Position numbers and translations under genes: made by a program
Shown here: positions 22,797 through 35,775 of the stretch, piece after piece
Layout: each line of letters opens with the position of its first letter
How positions within the stretch are numbered: the stretch's first letter is position 1
The notes under the pieces: model-generated
Told to the model about the DNA's origin: nothing
The model's input: the letters and a program-made list of their open reading frames with translations, nothing else
Databases searched by the model: none
Source: Lathyrus oleraceus
Lineage: Eukaryota; Streptophyta; Magnoliopsida; Fabales; Fabaceae
NCBI RefSeq assembly: GCF_024323335.1
Contig: NC_066581.1
Location: 442,085,816 to 442,149,815 of the forward strand
Length of the DNA: 64,000 nucleotides
Direction: 5' to 3'

Positions 22797-22814
22797 TCCC
22801 CAGCAGAGTCGCCA
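22797..22814 (-). other. Ogre1 primer binding site
   Basis: TGGCGACTCTGCTGGGGA on the minus strand, three bases after the LTR end. It is complementary to a tRNA 3' end finishing GTCGCCA. Ogre elements are reported to use tRNA-Arg; I have not verified the isoacceptor. Confidence 0.85.
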
Positions 22815-23010
22815 TTCTGTCGCGGCGAGATTTTTCACGAGATTAAGTATTGATTGAACTTAACCCGTTTGAAAAATATTTTAAATGCAAGAGTCGCCAC
22901 CGTCTTTTATTTTATCCAAAAAGAGGAAGGGAAAAATAACGATAAATCCCTTTAGAGTTACGGGTTCGGGGGTTGGTTATGCAAAGGGAAGGTATTAGCA
23001 CCCTCTACAT

Positions 23011-23193
23011 CTGTGGTACTCCACAGGAACCTTTTTGCTTATGTTTATGTGAATGCTTTGCTTTTTTCGCTTTGATCGTTTGATTGGGGAGATGAGAAAA
23101 GAACTTGATTTTATTGCTTTTGGACTCGATAAAGTCGTAGACTTCATGCCTACGTATCTCCAAGGCGCAATGGAGAAATCAGAATCCACGTAG
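23011..23193 (-). repeat. U5 stem-loop block, Ogre1 5' LTR
   Basis: Copy of the 10070-10252 block with the same stems: CTGTGG/CCACAG at 23011-23026, AAGTC/GACTT at 23132-23144, GCCTACGTA, TCTCCA/TGGAGA. Confidence 0.7.
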
Positions 23194-23821
23194 TTCTCCC
23201 AAAAGAAAAGGGGAAAGTCTGTTTTGTTGATTTTAGATTGGCATGTCTTGCCATCTCTTGCTCGACCTAGGCGGGAGGCTTCGAGACTGACACGTCCTTT
23301 TGAAAATGTTTTTAAACTGAAAAGCCAAAGCTGACAAAAGTTTTGAATGAGCCTAAACCCTGAAACAATAAATAAATGGGCTCATTATAAGGAAGCCCAA
23401 GAGTAAGCTTGTGAGTGTGTGAAAAGGGTTTCTTAAACGGCGACCGTTGGAATCGCATCGGGTTTCTCTTTTTTGGATTTTTCGATTTTTTAACATAAAA
23501 CGTGAACAATACGATTAAACACACAATACAGAACATAAAAAGTGCGAGAAAGTAAATTATTACAACACAGTTAGCTATGAATAGTTAGTATTACGAATAG
23601 TCAGTGGAGTTAATCGAGCTGAAACTGAAACGAAACGGTTAGTAACAACATAAACAAATATAAAAAAACAATATAAATATTTACTTTAGACAAAATAAAC
23701 ATTTGACATAAATAAACATTTAAAAATAAACATTTAAACAAATAATTAATTTAACTAACATTTAAATAAAACATATATGCAAAATAATAATAAAAGATAA
23801 ACAATATTTAGTAAACAAAAG

Positions 23822-24079
<258 letters not shown>

Positions 24080-24152
24080 TTTAGACAATAAATATATAGT
24101 AGACAAAAATAATATATATGTACATTTAGACAAATAATATATAATAGACAAA

Positions 24153-24201
<49 letters not shown>

Positions 24202-24666
24202 TAGATAGATAGATAGATAAATAATATATTAAAACACATGTCGGCAAGCCGGAACTTTGCCGATTTCAGAGATAAGTGAAGAATATTACCTTGTGTGAAG
24301 AGGATGAACTTCTGATTGTCCAAATGATCGACCGAAAGCTGGAAACCGTCACCGACGCAGTGCTGGCTGCCTTCGTGAGTACCTGACTTCAACGTCGCTT
24401 TTGATCGGTGAAACGACGCCGGAATGAAATGAACCTTGGATATTTGTGACCTGGACTCAACGAACTTCAAAGATATGAAATCGGTTTTGTGTTTCGGTGA
24501 ATAATCGGGACGATTTTGGGTTACCGAAAATGAAGAACAAGTGAAATACGGTAATGCTTTTGGAAAAATATTTCTTTTCAATTCTCTGTTTCTCTCACCA
24601 CACGTTTTTTTCTTACTGATCCACCTTTTTCTTTCTTTTTTTCTTACTAACCACATCTATATATAT

Positions 24667-24846
24667 ATATATTTAGATTACTTAAACAATAAGAAACCTA
24701 AAAAATATCTAACATAAATTAATAATATATATTTAGATTACTTAAACAATAAGAAACCTAAAAAATATCTAACATAAATTAATAATATATATTTAGATTA
24801 CTTAAACAATAAGAAACCTAAAAAATATCTAACATAAATTAATAAT
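24667..24846. repeat. 60-bp tandem repeat, 3 copies
   Basis: Same unit as 11671-11910, with one copy fewer. Confidence 0.95.
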
Positions 24847-25526
24847 ATAATTTATATATTATATAATAATAATAATAAACTAATATAATATTAATCCTAA
24901 TTAAATAAACTAATTAACAACTAAACACAATTAATATTAAGCACAAATAATATTAAACGGCACACGATTAAAATACGATAAAATCGAGCGACACGAACGC
25001 GATAAAAACGATGACAATTTGCACAGCAAAACAGACAAATTGATAAAACCAATAAACCAGTAAACCGGTAAACCAGTAAAATCAACAACACGACTCAAAC
25101 AGACTCGATTAAATCACACGGCACAACATGTAATTAAATAAACAACCCTAGGCAATAATAAAATCAAGACGACATCACGAAAAACGCTGACAAACACAAA
25201 TCACAAATAATCGGACAATACGAAAACTCTAATATATTCGAAATACAGTCAAAATACCGACAAACAAACAATTAAATAGATAAAAATGCACAAAACCTAA
25301 TCGAAGCGATGCCACGCACAACAGAGATAAGCGAGATAAATACGAGGCAACGATATCGGCCAGGTTTTTCTAAAACAACGAAATACAACACGGTAAGCAA
25401 CGAAAACACACAAAACCTAATCAAACCAGTTGTCACGCGAAGTTTAAGAAATTGAGATGAATACGAGACAACGAGATTAATCAAGATGTGGTCAACAAAG
25501 CCAAAGTCAAATTTTGGGGTGCGACA

Positions 25527-25531
25527 GAAAG
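25527..25531. repeat. TSD of Ogre1, right copy
   Basis: GAAAG, identical to 9872-9876. Confidence 0.9.
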
Positions 25532-26785
25532 GTGTTGGCATAAGGAACAAATGTTATGTTGAAGAAAAATCCATTTGGAGTTGGGAAAATATTGAAAAAT
25601 GGCCATGAAGTTCAATGTACAAAACATGTATATGGAAATTTTGCCAAAATGGACCAACTTCAAGCCCTTATGTTTCGATGATTCAAGCCTCAAATGACAA
25701 AACCTCCAACATAAAAGTTGTATATATTTTCAATAAAATAAATTTGGACTTAAATTTTTCATCATTTGGGTTTTTTATGAGAAAGTTATGGGCACTTGAA
25801 GTTGGACTTTTTCACATTTCAATGACTTTGGTCCAAAGTGACCTATAATGTTTTGTATTATCACATGTGTTTATTTTAGGATTATGAAATTTTGTCCAAC
25901 ATAACAATTGAAGTAGACATCTCAAAACTTCCAATTCACTTGGTCCCACTTCAAAATCATAAAAAAAGAAGGAGTTAGGTCCTTCGGAAGTTGACCCAAA
26001 ATTAGAGTTTCAGTCAAAATGACCTATAATGTTTTGAAATGAATGATGATATTACAAGTTTAAAATGAATTTTTAATGAAAATGAAAGTTGTTCATATGG
26101 GTCTTAAGAACATTTTTTATCTTGGGGTCATCTTCATATGACAAACACATCAAAAGTTAGGTCTCAGTGCATTTCAAAATAGTCAGATGAATTGACTGAT
26201 CAACTTCTCAAGTCCAAACTTCAAATCTTAATGAATGAATGATTGAGGACACTCTCATGAGCTCAAATATGCATAAAATTATGAATGAAAGAACTTCCCT
26301 TGATTGTATTTGATCATGGGTTGAGGTTGCTTCATGAGCAAGGCACAGTCAATGCACAGTTGAATTAGGGTTTCCTTGGGCAACAATCCCCAAGCCCTTT
26401 GGTTTATCTTGATAAAATTGAAAAATTAAGATACTTGGGAGACATATATGATGATTGAGAGCTTTGGGAACCATTGTCATGCTTGCTTCCAACTTCATCT
26501 GGCCACTTCAATGGGCATAGGAGCCATCCTAGGAGCCTTGGATCACATGATTGCTCAAGCTTTAACACAAACAAAGTTAGTGACATGTTTTTATGCTTTT
26601 GGTTAGCAAACAAAATAATAAAAGCAATAATATACAATTCAAGCATGCTTGGTGGTCTCAAACCAACTCACACAAGTCCCAACCCAAGGGTTAGGAGCCA
26701 AGATGTTATGATCCTTGAGGCAAAATGCAAATGAGCAATGATATGATGCCATAAGGGATCTTAGGGTCAAAATTAGGGTCTTACA
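25532..26785 (-). repeat. U3 end of solo LTR S, right part
   Basis: Continuation of S after Ogre1. It ends GGGTCTTACA, that is TGTAAGACCC on the minus strand. Non-coding; short open frames here carry no family signature. Confidence 0.8.
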
Positions 26786-26790
26786 TGTCT
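26786..26790. repeat. TSD of solo LTR S, right copy
   Basis: TGTCT, identical to 6268-6272. Confidence 0.85.
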
Positions 26791-28513
26791 CTCTTATGCA
26801 TCTCCTTCTTTTCCCTTTGATCAATTGGATGGCTTGTGTCCATCTTGTTCATGATGTATGGACTGGTACTTGATGAACTTTCATCATTTCAAATCTACCT
26901 TATAATTGATCATGGATCATTTAAGGTGCTTTGGATTGATGCATACGTTTATCCTAAGTGTCATGAAGTGTGAATTGAAGTAACGAACCATCCTCCTAGC
27001 CTTTGTGTTTGATCCTCCCTTTTTCTTTTTTGTGTGGCATGTCTTTAGGAGAATGATTTACATATCATTTATATAGCATGTATTAACACAAACGTTATTA
27101 TTGACTGAACACAGATAGTTGTGACTTCTACATAAGTCCAATTACGATTACGTAACATAGCGTTAAATTTGTCCCACTGAAAACAAAGGCATTTTTATAA
27201 GTGAGATTGTAAGTCTCCTATTCCTCATGGTATTGTGTGAAAATGTTGCTCCTTTTCTATTTGCGAGAGCTAGTGGCATAACTGTTGATTTTATTCAAGT
27301 TGGAGCCCTTCTAATGAATGGTGTATAGGATCATATTTTCATGTTTGTGAGTGGATAGTTGAGTGTTCTCGGTAAAATGACCAAAACATCTTTTCATCTC
27401 TTACTAACATCCTTTACTAACACTTTACTTGTATTAACCTTTTACTTCAAAGTCATTTACTTTATGCTCTTTTATTTTTATGCCATTTACTTTAGAATTT
27501 ATGTTTAGCATTTCATATCATATTGTTTGTGATTATGTCATTTGTTCTTTGGACTTTACTTTCATATCTTTGTAAAGAAAACATTAATAAAGAAAACACC
27601 TAAAAATAAACTTGGTTATCCTGATTCATTGACTTGTGGTTACTATCCTTAACATCATTGTGGTGTTATTGACTTATAATTAGGACCTTGTCCTTTTATT
27701 TGGATTTGTGATTTGAGATCTTGAGATTCATCTAATACCTTTGACTTTGGACTACCTCTAGAGATTTGGTTGAGTTAATTTGCTTTCATTTGATGCATGG
27801 GTTATTATTTGCTTATTCTGGCTTACTTGAGGCTTAATCCAAATGAGGGAATTCTTTCTTGACTTATGTCATAAAGCTTTTATATTTCTTGGTTAGATCT
27901 TTCCTTCCTAGATTTTACTTTATGCTCTAGGATAGTCTCTTCTTCTTCTCCCCTTTCTTTAATTTTCAAAAGCTTCTCTCTTTTTCAAAACCTTCTTGTT
28001 TTTTAAACTTGAACACTTTCTCAAAAAACCTTTATTTTTTATCAAGTGATTTTCAAAACCTTTTTCTTAATAAATGCTAATCTATCTTAAGCATATACAT
28101 ACCAATTTTAAGACATTAAAAAAACGCCTCACTCATTTAAATCATTTTTGTGCCCTTTGTGCACTTTTTCTTTTTAAAGAAAACTTTTCCCAGAGCATTA
28201 GACATGACTCATTTCCATAGTTGACATATAATTCTCCTATCCCCATAGCATTTATGACAATTCTTTTCCATTTGTGATAGCTAGTGGCATGCTTGTTGAT
28301 CTTAATCCAATTTGGAACCTTCTCATGATGATGAAAGTACTCATACTTGTGGGTGACTAGTTGATTATTCTCCTTAAAATGACAAAATGTCTTCTCATTA
28401 AAAATGAATAAAAACAAAAATCTTGGTACGTAGGCATGAGACTTAAAAAGTCTTGGCAAATACAAAAATCATAAAAAAAATTCTTTTCCCATCTCTCCAA
28501 TCTTTTTTACAAA
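26791..28513 (+). mobile_element. old plus-strand LTR 'P', right part
   Basis: It resumes P after S. Near its right end, read on the reverse strand, it has the U5 words of the minus-strand LTRs: GCCTACGTA (in 28426-28438), and a GATTGGAGAGATGGGAAAAG stretch (28480-28502) like the one near 10141. Here they run in the opposite direction, which supports plus orientation. The U5 end is cut off by the Athila insertion at 28514. Confidence 0.55.
28426..28453 (+). repeat. U5 stem-loop of LTR P
   Basis: TACGTAGGC followed by AGACTT/AAGTCT (28439-28453). It is the inverted counterpart of the GCCTACGTA module in the minus-strand LTRs, with its own stem. Confidence 0.55.
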
Positions 28514-29356
28514 TGATCGGGAAAATAGCAAGTGTACTATTTTGCCTTTTATAGTAATAATGGGGAAATTCCCCGAATGTCGATCTTAAGGACTGCACGT
28601 TAATATCGAGTTTAAATTATCATTCAATTAAGCAAAAAGTATTAATTTGGTTTTTGAGTGTAAGAATATAATAATACAAGTAAAGGTAAAGAAATATGAA
28701 AATAAAGGGTTATAAAGAAAGAAGAACAATGCCTGAGAAGGTGTATGATTTATCCCTGTAACAACTCTGAGTTACGATTGCATCAACAACTACGAATTAC
28801 TACCAGTTCTCAAGGGTATTTTCTCCCAAGTCCTTGGTGAGAAAACCTTTAACCAATATACCCTAATTCCTATGTCCATAGCCAATTAGGGTGAAGTTAA
28901 GTTGTATAATATCAAGAATGCTCTGGTTCATACAGGGTATCCCTAGTCCTAGGTGATATCTACGGCAGAGTAACCTGGTGAAAACCTCATCAATGGCGGT
29001 CCAGCCTAATTGATAACCATAAATCAATCTCAATTGGTCCGAAAGAGAAAGCAATAAACACATCAAAAGGTTACCGTAAACAAAATATTATAAATGCAAA
29101 TGTAAACTTAAATTCATTACAATTCTAAATCAGGGACACCCCCTAGCATTGGGGGGTTTAGCTACTCATATTGTTTAAACCAAATTCAAGATAAAAATTA
29201 CACATTACAAGTAATTGGATGACTTTGATCTTCAATCGCTCCCGCTCATGAATATCTTCAGCTCTCCAAATGCCTTGATCTTTGTAATACTTGATTGCTT
29301 CACAATATTGTGGTTTGCTGTATTCCAAGATGATTTTTCCTTTGGCAGAAGACCTC

Positions 29357-29364
29357 CTTTTATA
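29357..29364 (-). promoter_or_regulatory. putative TATA box, Athila LTR
   Basis: TATAAAAG on the minus strand, about 590 bases from the U3 start. Confidence 0.5.
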
Positions 29365-29460
29365 GTGAAAGTTCCCAGCAGCAGTTAGACAGGTCCAAAG
29401 ATGTCTCCAAAAAGCCCGAAGAATGAAAAGCCCGAGAAAATTGGAAATTTTGGGCTTGGG

Positions 29461-29670
29461 CTGACACGGCCCGTGTCAGCTGACACGGGTGGCCGTGTCA
29501 GCCTACTGTTTAAGTTGACACGCCCATGGCAGTGTTGACACGGTTGGAGTTTCTGCCTGACACAGCCCGTGTCAGCTGACACGGGTGGCCGTGTCAGGCT
29601 ACTGTTTTCTTCCTTTGCTTCCCTTGCCCTGACACCGGCCGTGTCAGGTGACACGGGTGGCCGTGTCAGG
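29461..29670. repeat. GC-rich palindrome array in Athila LTR
   Basis: Three copies (29461-29502, 29557-29599, 29627-29670) of a double palindrome. One TGACACGG/CCGTGTCA stem closes on CC and the next on GTGG. The same module recurs at 32928-33198. Confidence 0.9.
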
Positions 29671-29954
29671 CCTCTTGTACCGGGGTTTTCTGCTCTTTTG
29701 AGTGCCGGACTCTCGCACTGTCGTGTTCTGAGTTTTCCGGTTCTTCTACCTGGATCTGTCGGACAAAAACATAGCTATCCCACACATAAAATCAAGATAA
29801 ACAAAGTAAAACATAACAAAGATTATAAACGCGTAAATAAAAGAACAGAAGTAAAACTACTCGAATTGTACCATAAATGCTTGCACAGTGTATCAAATGT
29901 TTTTGTCTTGCGTCGGATTAGTAATGAAAACTTACTATAAATGGTGACTGATCA

Positions 29955-29970
29955 CAACCCCAAACTTAGC
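29955..29970 (-). other. Athila polypurine tract
   Basis: GCTAAGTTTGGGGTTG on the minus strand, directly before the LTR start TGATCAGTCACC. A near copy lies at 30546-30560. Confidence 0.6.
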
Positions 29971-31430
29971 TCATTACTTGTCCCAAGTAATGTTTCATTG
30001 TCACTCCCCATAATTCTTTATGCTTTCCACCACTGCTGAGATCATTCGCGAACGTCTTCCCTTTTCCTTCCACAAGTCCTGCCCATCCTCGTAAGTCATC
30101 ATTCACACTTCCACTTCAAAGCACCGTTTCACCTGTCAGCTTATTTCACATTCTCACAAATTCTCTCGGGGTAAGCTATTTACACTCATATTTCAAAGTA
30201 TGTAATATCACTCACAAGTTTGAATAGTCTCTCTTTTCTCATCACCTACACACACACTTTTTGAGGTCTTTCGGGTTGTAGCTTGGCTTGGGTTAGGGTA
30301 TGGATTCAAAAAGGAAAACAAGGGGCTTTTGGTTCAGAGTCGATGTTACATCCTGTGTTTGTTTCTTTTATTTCCTCGGTTTTCTTTTCTTATTTCTTGA
30401 ATTTTTACCGACTGCCCTTTTCTGTGCTTCTTTCTTTTGAATCTTCGAGTATTTTATTTTTATTTTTCTTTCTTTTTCTCAATTCATCAATTTTTTTTCT
30501 TTTGTTTTTGCACTTTCTTGGGCTTTGAGAGCTTTTGGGGTTTTTACCCCAAACTTAGCTTTTCAACACAACTTGAATACATTCTCATGACTCTGAATAG
30601 GGTGAGGAAGTGTTTTGGCCAATGATTACATTTATGGTGTTTTAAACAAAAAAATGGATATAGGCTCAAAGGGGGTTAACGAGGGATATAATAATTCGGG
30701 ATGGCTAGAAAGGCTCGGGGTTAAGTACAAACAACGTGTCTCAGTGTGTGTATCATGCAATGACAGTCCTAGAGAGTCTACGCAAATTTAGAGTGATAAA
30801 GACAAAACTGAATGACGCTCATGATTATTAATGTGTTTGGCTTTTTATGACTCACTTGGTTTAGCTCAGCTTTGACAGGATCCACAGTGCTCCTTAATTT
30901 GGTGCAATTGCTTTCTTACTTCGGAATGTGCAGGATACTCGTGTCGGTCAAGCTGTATACCTTGCGTCCGATCTTTACTTTCAACAGTGTCACTTTCTAG
31001 GGAGATCCTTCGCAACAAGTCATGGTGAGTGGTGTGATCTTTCATCCACTCTCAATTGTGATCATCACTTTTCCAACCTGTCAACACATACTTGACACAC
31101 ACACTTGCAGCATAAAATGTACTTTCAACAGAATTAAATCTAGACTACAAAAGTAAAAATAACACAATAATCAAATACTAATAAAAGACATAAAATCTCC
31201 CCCACACTAGAACTCAACATTGTCCACAATGTTTGGGAACAAGCACGGAGGAGGGAACTCACAAGGTCCTACTGAGGAGGTGGGTGCGGGAAATGCAACA
31301 TCAACTGTTGCATCATGCTGCTCATCTCATCCAACATCACTCCCTGACGGGCTTTTTCGATGCCTTGCCTTTGTTGTTCAGTCCTCAAGTCACCTATCTC
31401 GGTCTGTACCCAACTCCATTGGTCAGTTGA
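29971..31430 (-). other. Athila region between env-like ORF and PPT
   Basis: About 1.46 kb with no recognisable coding. It holds a second AGCTAAGTTTGGGGT at 30546-30560 and a GTGTGGGGGAGAT purine run at about 31194-31206. The rest is AT-rich. Confidence 0.5.
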
Positions 31431-32576
31431 CTAAGATGAAGAACCCGCCGCCTGTTGGGTGGGTTCCTGATGCTGTGGAACAAACTGCTCAGGAGGTGCT
31501 TGAGGATATTCTTCTTCTATTTCCGTTCCTTCTTCCTGGTCATCTACAAAGTGCCCACCTGCATTAAAATGGTCAGTTTCATGGCCTTCATCCACATCGG
31601 GATCGACGCTCACATATAACCAATTAGCGCAGTCAGTAATAACAACTTTGTCTAGATCCAGAAGAGCGATGATAAACCTTTTATGAATGAGTACGGAATA
31701 ATAAGTAGGGGCAACCACAATCATACCTCGGGAAATCAGAGCAGACATGTCAATTTTTGTATTACCTGCAATTGGCGTGTCTTCGAGTAAAACAATGTGA
31801 TACCCAAAATGCAATGCAATTTGGGTGATCATACCTCCCACGGATATGCCTCCTGAGTTTGCTCGGCCGACTCTACCCAGGTAGTCCGCTGCAAAGGCAG
31901 CTACATTGATGGTCTTGGTTTGAGCCATCTATTACATGAAGAATAGCTCTCTCTGAGCAGCTACCCCAGTGTTGTCGCCTCTACCGAACATGGTGTAGGC
32001 TAAACCTTTTTGGGCGTACCTGAAACAGGGATTCTGGATGCCCGAGGCTTTTGCACATTTGGAGGAGTAATCCGTCCTCCCAGTTATAACGATCTAGAAA
32101 TCCTGTGGAGAGAACCCATTTGGGACCGCTACGGGTCCATTGAGAGGGAGTCGGAGTATTGCAGCTAACTCCTCAATAAACAATTCATGATAATTGTTAA
32201 ACAATCGGAAACATAAGGTGCCGAAATAATACCTGGTTGTGTTAATCCACCACTTTTCCAGCTAGAACTCCAAAGTGCCGAGGAACTCGAGAGTAATGCG
32301 CTCGTAGGTCGGCGCCTCCAAACTCATAAATTCGAGCATGCCCAAAACATGGAACATTCGGTCGACCTCAATTTTCAGCCCTAGAGCGTTCAGAAACTGC
32401 TTACACATATACCTGGTCGGCGTGAGCTTGCACTTCCGGTGAATTTGGTAACGTCATTCTTGCTCCGGATTGTCAAACAAAATGTTGTGGGGATTAGGAT
32501 TCCGGCTCCGGCGTTTCCAGGACTTCGCCATCTCTGCATGTTGTTGCTTTCCGGTAAGGATTCTTTGCGGGGGCAT
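31431..32576 (-). pseudogene. Athila env-like ORF (Athila ORF-1 family)
   Basis: A single frame of 382 codons from MPPQRILTGK (32576) to QAAGSSS (31431). It contains LTPTRYMCKQFLNALG, EAPTYERITLEFLGTL, CFRLFNNYHELFIEELAAIL and, after the last stops, MAQTKTINVAAFAADYLG. This pattern is the Athila ORF-1 family, encoded downstream of pol and often called env-like, although a membrane role is unproven and I see no clear membrane segment in this copy. Five nonsense codons interrupt it: TGA at 32454-32456, TAG at 32262-32264 and 32094-32096, and two tandem stops just before 31928. No frameshift is needed to read it. The C-terminal 165 codons are open. Confidence 0.75.
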
Positions 32577-33433
32577 TTTGGACCTGCAAAAAATAGCAAT
32601 ATTTCGAACATTCGAGTTTGGAAAATCTAAAACCGTGGTTGTGACCGGGACGACGAGGTGAGAAATATTTGTGAAGGGTGTTTTAGCGATAGGTGAGTGG
32701 AACTTGGGTGTATGGAGGGTTTTGTGTGGTGAGGTGAGTGAGGTTTAATGGAGTTTTTAAGAGAGTGAGAGAAGAAAATGAAAAATGATGAGAGAGATTA
32801 ATGAGGTTTGTGGTAAAAATATGATAATGATGAGGTGATAGGGAAAAATGTGTGGTTAAAAGTGGATTAAGGGGGTGGGCCCCACGAAAAATAAAAAATT
32901 TCAAAAAAATTGCAAAAAATCCGCCTGCCTGACACGGCCGTGTCAGCTGACACGGGTGGCCGTGTCAGGCTACTATTTTACCACATTCTACAATTTCTTT
33001 TACAGTGCTCCTGACACGGCCGGCCGTGTCAGGCCACTATTTTACCATTCCCAAAACCATTTTTCCTATAGTGCTCTTGACACGGCCCGTGTCAGCTGAC
33101 ACGGGTGGCCGTGTCAGGCCACTCTTTTCCAACATCCTTCATACATTTTCCCTCTCCTGACACGGCCTGTGTCAGCTTACACGGGTGGCCGTGTCATGCT
33201 GTCCTTTTGGCTGCTTTGTTATTTTCTTGTCAGGTCAACCGCTGGTTCCTCTGGCTCCTCCTTGTAGAACTCTTGTATACTTATAGACACATACAACTGA
33301 TTAGAAATAAAAAGCCTGGGTTGCCTCCCACGAAGCGCTTCGTTTAACATCGCATGGCTCGACGGTTCTCCGTCTGCTTAGGTGAGACAGATCTTTTCTA
33401 TAGGACCACCCTCCTGGTCTTGTATGTAAGGTT
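32577..33433. other. Athila pol/env spacer
   Basis: Non-coding spacer between the end of integrase and the env-like start. The only structure I see is the palindrome array at 32928-33198. Confidence 0.6.
32928..33198. repeat. GC-rich palindrome array in Athila pol/env spacer
   Basis: Four copies (32928-32970, 33009-33033, 33078-33120, 33157-33198), about 70-80 bases apart. They have the same TGACACGG/CCGTGTCA double palindrome as the LTR and share the flank CYACTRTTTT. The second copy keeps only one palindrome. Confidence 0.9.
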
Positions 33434-33988
33434 TCACTCTCTGCCCATTTTCCTTGAACGTGTGTCCGTTGCTGGATTTCTTAGTTCAACGGCTCCATGT
33501 GAAAATACCTTTTGTATCTCAAAGGGTCCGTACCATCGGGACCTCAGTTTCCTTGGGGAGAGTTTCAACCTTGAGTTGAATAATAACACCAGTTGTCCTT
33601 CCTGAAGGTCTTTCTTCTGAATGCGCCTGTCATGCCAGGTTTTGGTTTGTTCTTTGTATATCTTGGCATTTTCATACGCTCGATTCCTGAACTCTTCCAG
33701 CTCTTGTAATTGGAGGATCCAAGATTTACCCGCTTTGGCCAGATCATAGTTGAGGAATTTGGTAGCCCAAAATGCCCTATGCTCAAGTTCGAGTGGTAGG
33801 TGACAAGCTTTACCATAGACTAACTGATAAGGGGACACACCTATTGGTGTTTTGAACGCTGTTCGGTATGCCCAGAGTGCGTCATCGAGCTTGATTGACC
33901 AATCCTTTCTTGAGGCACTGACAGTTTTTTCTAGGATTTGCTTGATCTACTGATTGGATACCTCAACCTGTCCACTGGTCTGGGGATG
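33434..33988 (-). pseudogene. pol: Athila integrase, C-terminal half, cut by element B
   Basis: From the B insertion it continues the integrase at QTSGQVEVSN, with [20 protein letters not shown], then [20 protein letters not shown], and a C-terminal basic region with [20 protein letters not shown]. This is the usual gypsy layout after the DDE glutamate. One stop interrupts near SNQ. The N-terminal half lies at 62314 and beyond, on the other side of B. Confidence 0.85.
33984..33988. repeat. TSD of element B, left copy
   Basis: GGATG, repeated at 62314-62318. Confidence 0.88.
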
Positions 33989-34499
33989 TGAAATTCTGGC
34001 GTAGTCAGGGTTCAGATGTTCTACTCCAAGTCATGACATCTGATCCAACATTGTTACTAATACAACAAGACAATTATACAAATTAACACCCAGTACTAAT
34101 ATGCACACGTTCACCGATGTCACTACATCTGCTACTATATCACCATAGAAAGGAAGAACACCCAGTTCTGTCCATCTGGTACAAAGACACAGCAGAGATC
34201 AAACATAGCACTAACTTTTGTTGAGCCTGCACAGTTATCAGCATGATGTCTCAATAGTGCTTTGAACATCACCTGTTACAGTATTACAGTTTGCTGGCCT
34301 TGTACTTGTATTTCCTAAAATAAAGGTTAAACAAGTTAGTATAATTTCCACATATTAGGGTGCTAACAAATAGGCTATTTGTTAGGTTCATTAATTGTAG
34401 CTCAGTTGTTAGTTTCCTGGATTTTAGCTCAGCTGTTGGGTTCCTGAGGAATAGCCTGGGAAAAATACTGAAACAGAAAAACTAACCATCCTACAATTT

Positions 34500-34870
34500 A
34501 GCATATGCTGTCAGGAATGAATGTCTCAACATTCAGTTTGACGACCAGAACATATACCACATGCTAAGTCTGTTATGTTCCTGAAAACGGACTGTACAAA
34601 ATGCTGTACTGTAAAAGACCAGCCAGTATATACTTCAGTATCAGCTTATAGTAATAAATGTCAAAACATCCAGTTTAACATTGCAAAATGTGCCTTATGC
34701 CAGGTCTGTTATCCTCTTGAAGAACAGACTAAGATACATACTGAACTGAAGCAGAAAAACCAACCTGCCTATTATTCAGTATATGCTGTCAATGATGAAT
34801 GTCAAAACATTCTGATTGACATTCAAACAGTATGCTATGTACCAGGTCTGTTACTCTCTTGATAAACAGA
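34500..34870. repeat. diverged tandem repeat in B LTR
   Basis: About three units of roughly 120 bases share AATGTCAAAACATYC, RGTCTGTTA and CAGAAAAAC words in the same order, with clear divergence. Ogre2 inserted in the homologous repeat of the other LTR. Confidence 0.65.
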
Positions 34871-35340
34871 CAAAAATACATGCTGAGTTATAACAGACAG
34901 GATTATAACGTGCAGAAGGAAAACAAACACAGGAAATTGTTAACCCAGTTCGGTGCAACATCACCTACTCTGGGGGCATACCAAGCCAGGAAGAAGATCC
35001 ACTATGAGTAGTACTAATTCAGAGTTAAACTCCCCCGTTTACAACTCTTCACTTAATCCCTTCCCAATGCAATCTAGACATAGGAACTCCTAGATAGAAA
35101 CCACCAGTTTCCATTCCTATCACTACAATTTCAAAGTAATGCTAAACAAATTGAACTTGCTTCACAGCTTAGTTCAAGACCATGACAACTCTTACCTACA
35201 GGCTTTGAGTTACAAAATAATCTCAGCTTTGAGCACTGAGAAACACATGGTAACCTTCCCACAGGTTGGGAGGTTTACCTCACACACACCCCTAATTTTT
35301 TACATTGTTTGAGGCTCACTTAACCTAGGTTACATTCTGC

Positions 35341-35348
35341 TATTTATA
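35341..35348 (-). promoter_or_regulatory. putative TATA box, B 3' LTR
   Basis: TATAAATA on the minus strand; the same box is at 61897-61904 in the 5' LTR. Confidence 0.55.
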
Positions 35349-35627
35349 ACCTAAACACCCAACTGGATTTGGGCCTTAGAAATCGCAGCAAGCTTCTCCT
35401 TTGCTGTTACAAAGTCAGCAGAAAACTTCTACTACAATTAAGGTCTTCAATCTTTTAGTTCCTAAAATATCTCCTTATCCATCTCCATATTTAGAAACTG
35501 TATATTCGGATTGAGTCTTTAAGACCTCCACAAGGAAGTTAGGATATTCACCAAATATCCTCACTAATCCCAGAATATATGCCTGAATTAACTAATTCAG
35601 TTTTCTACATATGTGTGATGTCACAGT

Positions 35628-35646
35628 CACGATGTCGTGACATCGT
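35628..35646. repeat. palindrome in B LTR
   Basis: ACGATGTC and GACATCGT arms separated by GT. The copy in the other LTR is near 62185-62203. Confidence 0.7.
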
Positions 35647-35757
35647 AGATGACATGTTGGTCCAGATGTTGAACTTCTTCAACCCAACATATTAAAACAA
35701 CAGAGGTGATTACATTATTTGTTTTGCAAAATTAATGCCAATCCTAAGGTATTAACA

Positions 35758-35775
35758 ATCTCCCCCTTTGGCAAA
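35758..35775 (-). other. element B polypurine tract
   Basis: GCCAAAGGGGGAGAT on the minus strand, abutting the LTR start TGTTAATACC. Confidence 0.8.

Larger units (their letters stand above)
28514..29954 (-). repeat. Athila A 3' LTR
   Basis: 1441 bases running TGATCGGG to GACTGATCA with a 5-base terminal inverted repeat. It abuts a purine tract at 29955. It contains a TATA box and a palindromic repeat array. The partner LTR is outside the window, so the ends rest on the inverted repeat and the tract. Confidence 0.75.
33989..35757 (-). repeat. element B 3' LTR
   Basis: Complete LTR. It contains diverged internal repeats (about 34500-34870), a TATA box (35341-35348) and a short perfect palindrome (35628-35646). 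Confidence 0.88.

Noticed and set aside
33157..33198. Athila palindromes as terminators or attachment sites
   Set aside because: No bacterial context; they occur as a tandem series inside a plant retroelement.
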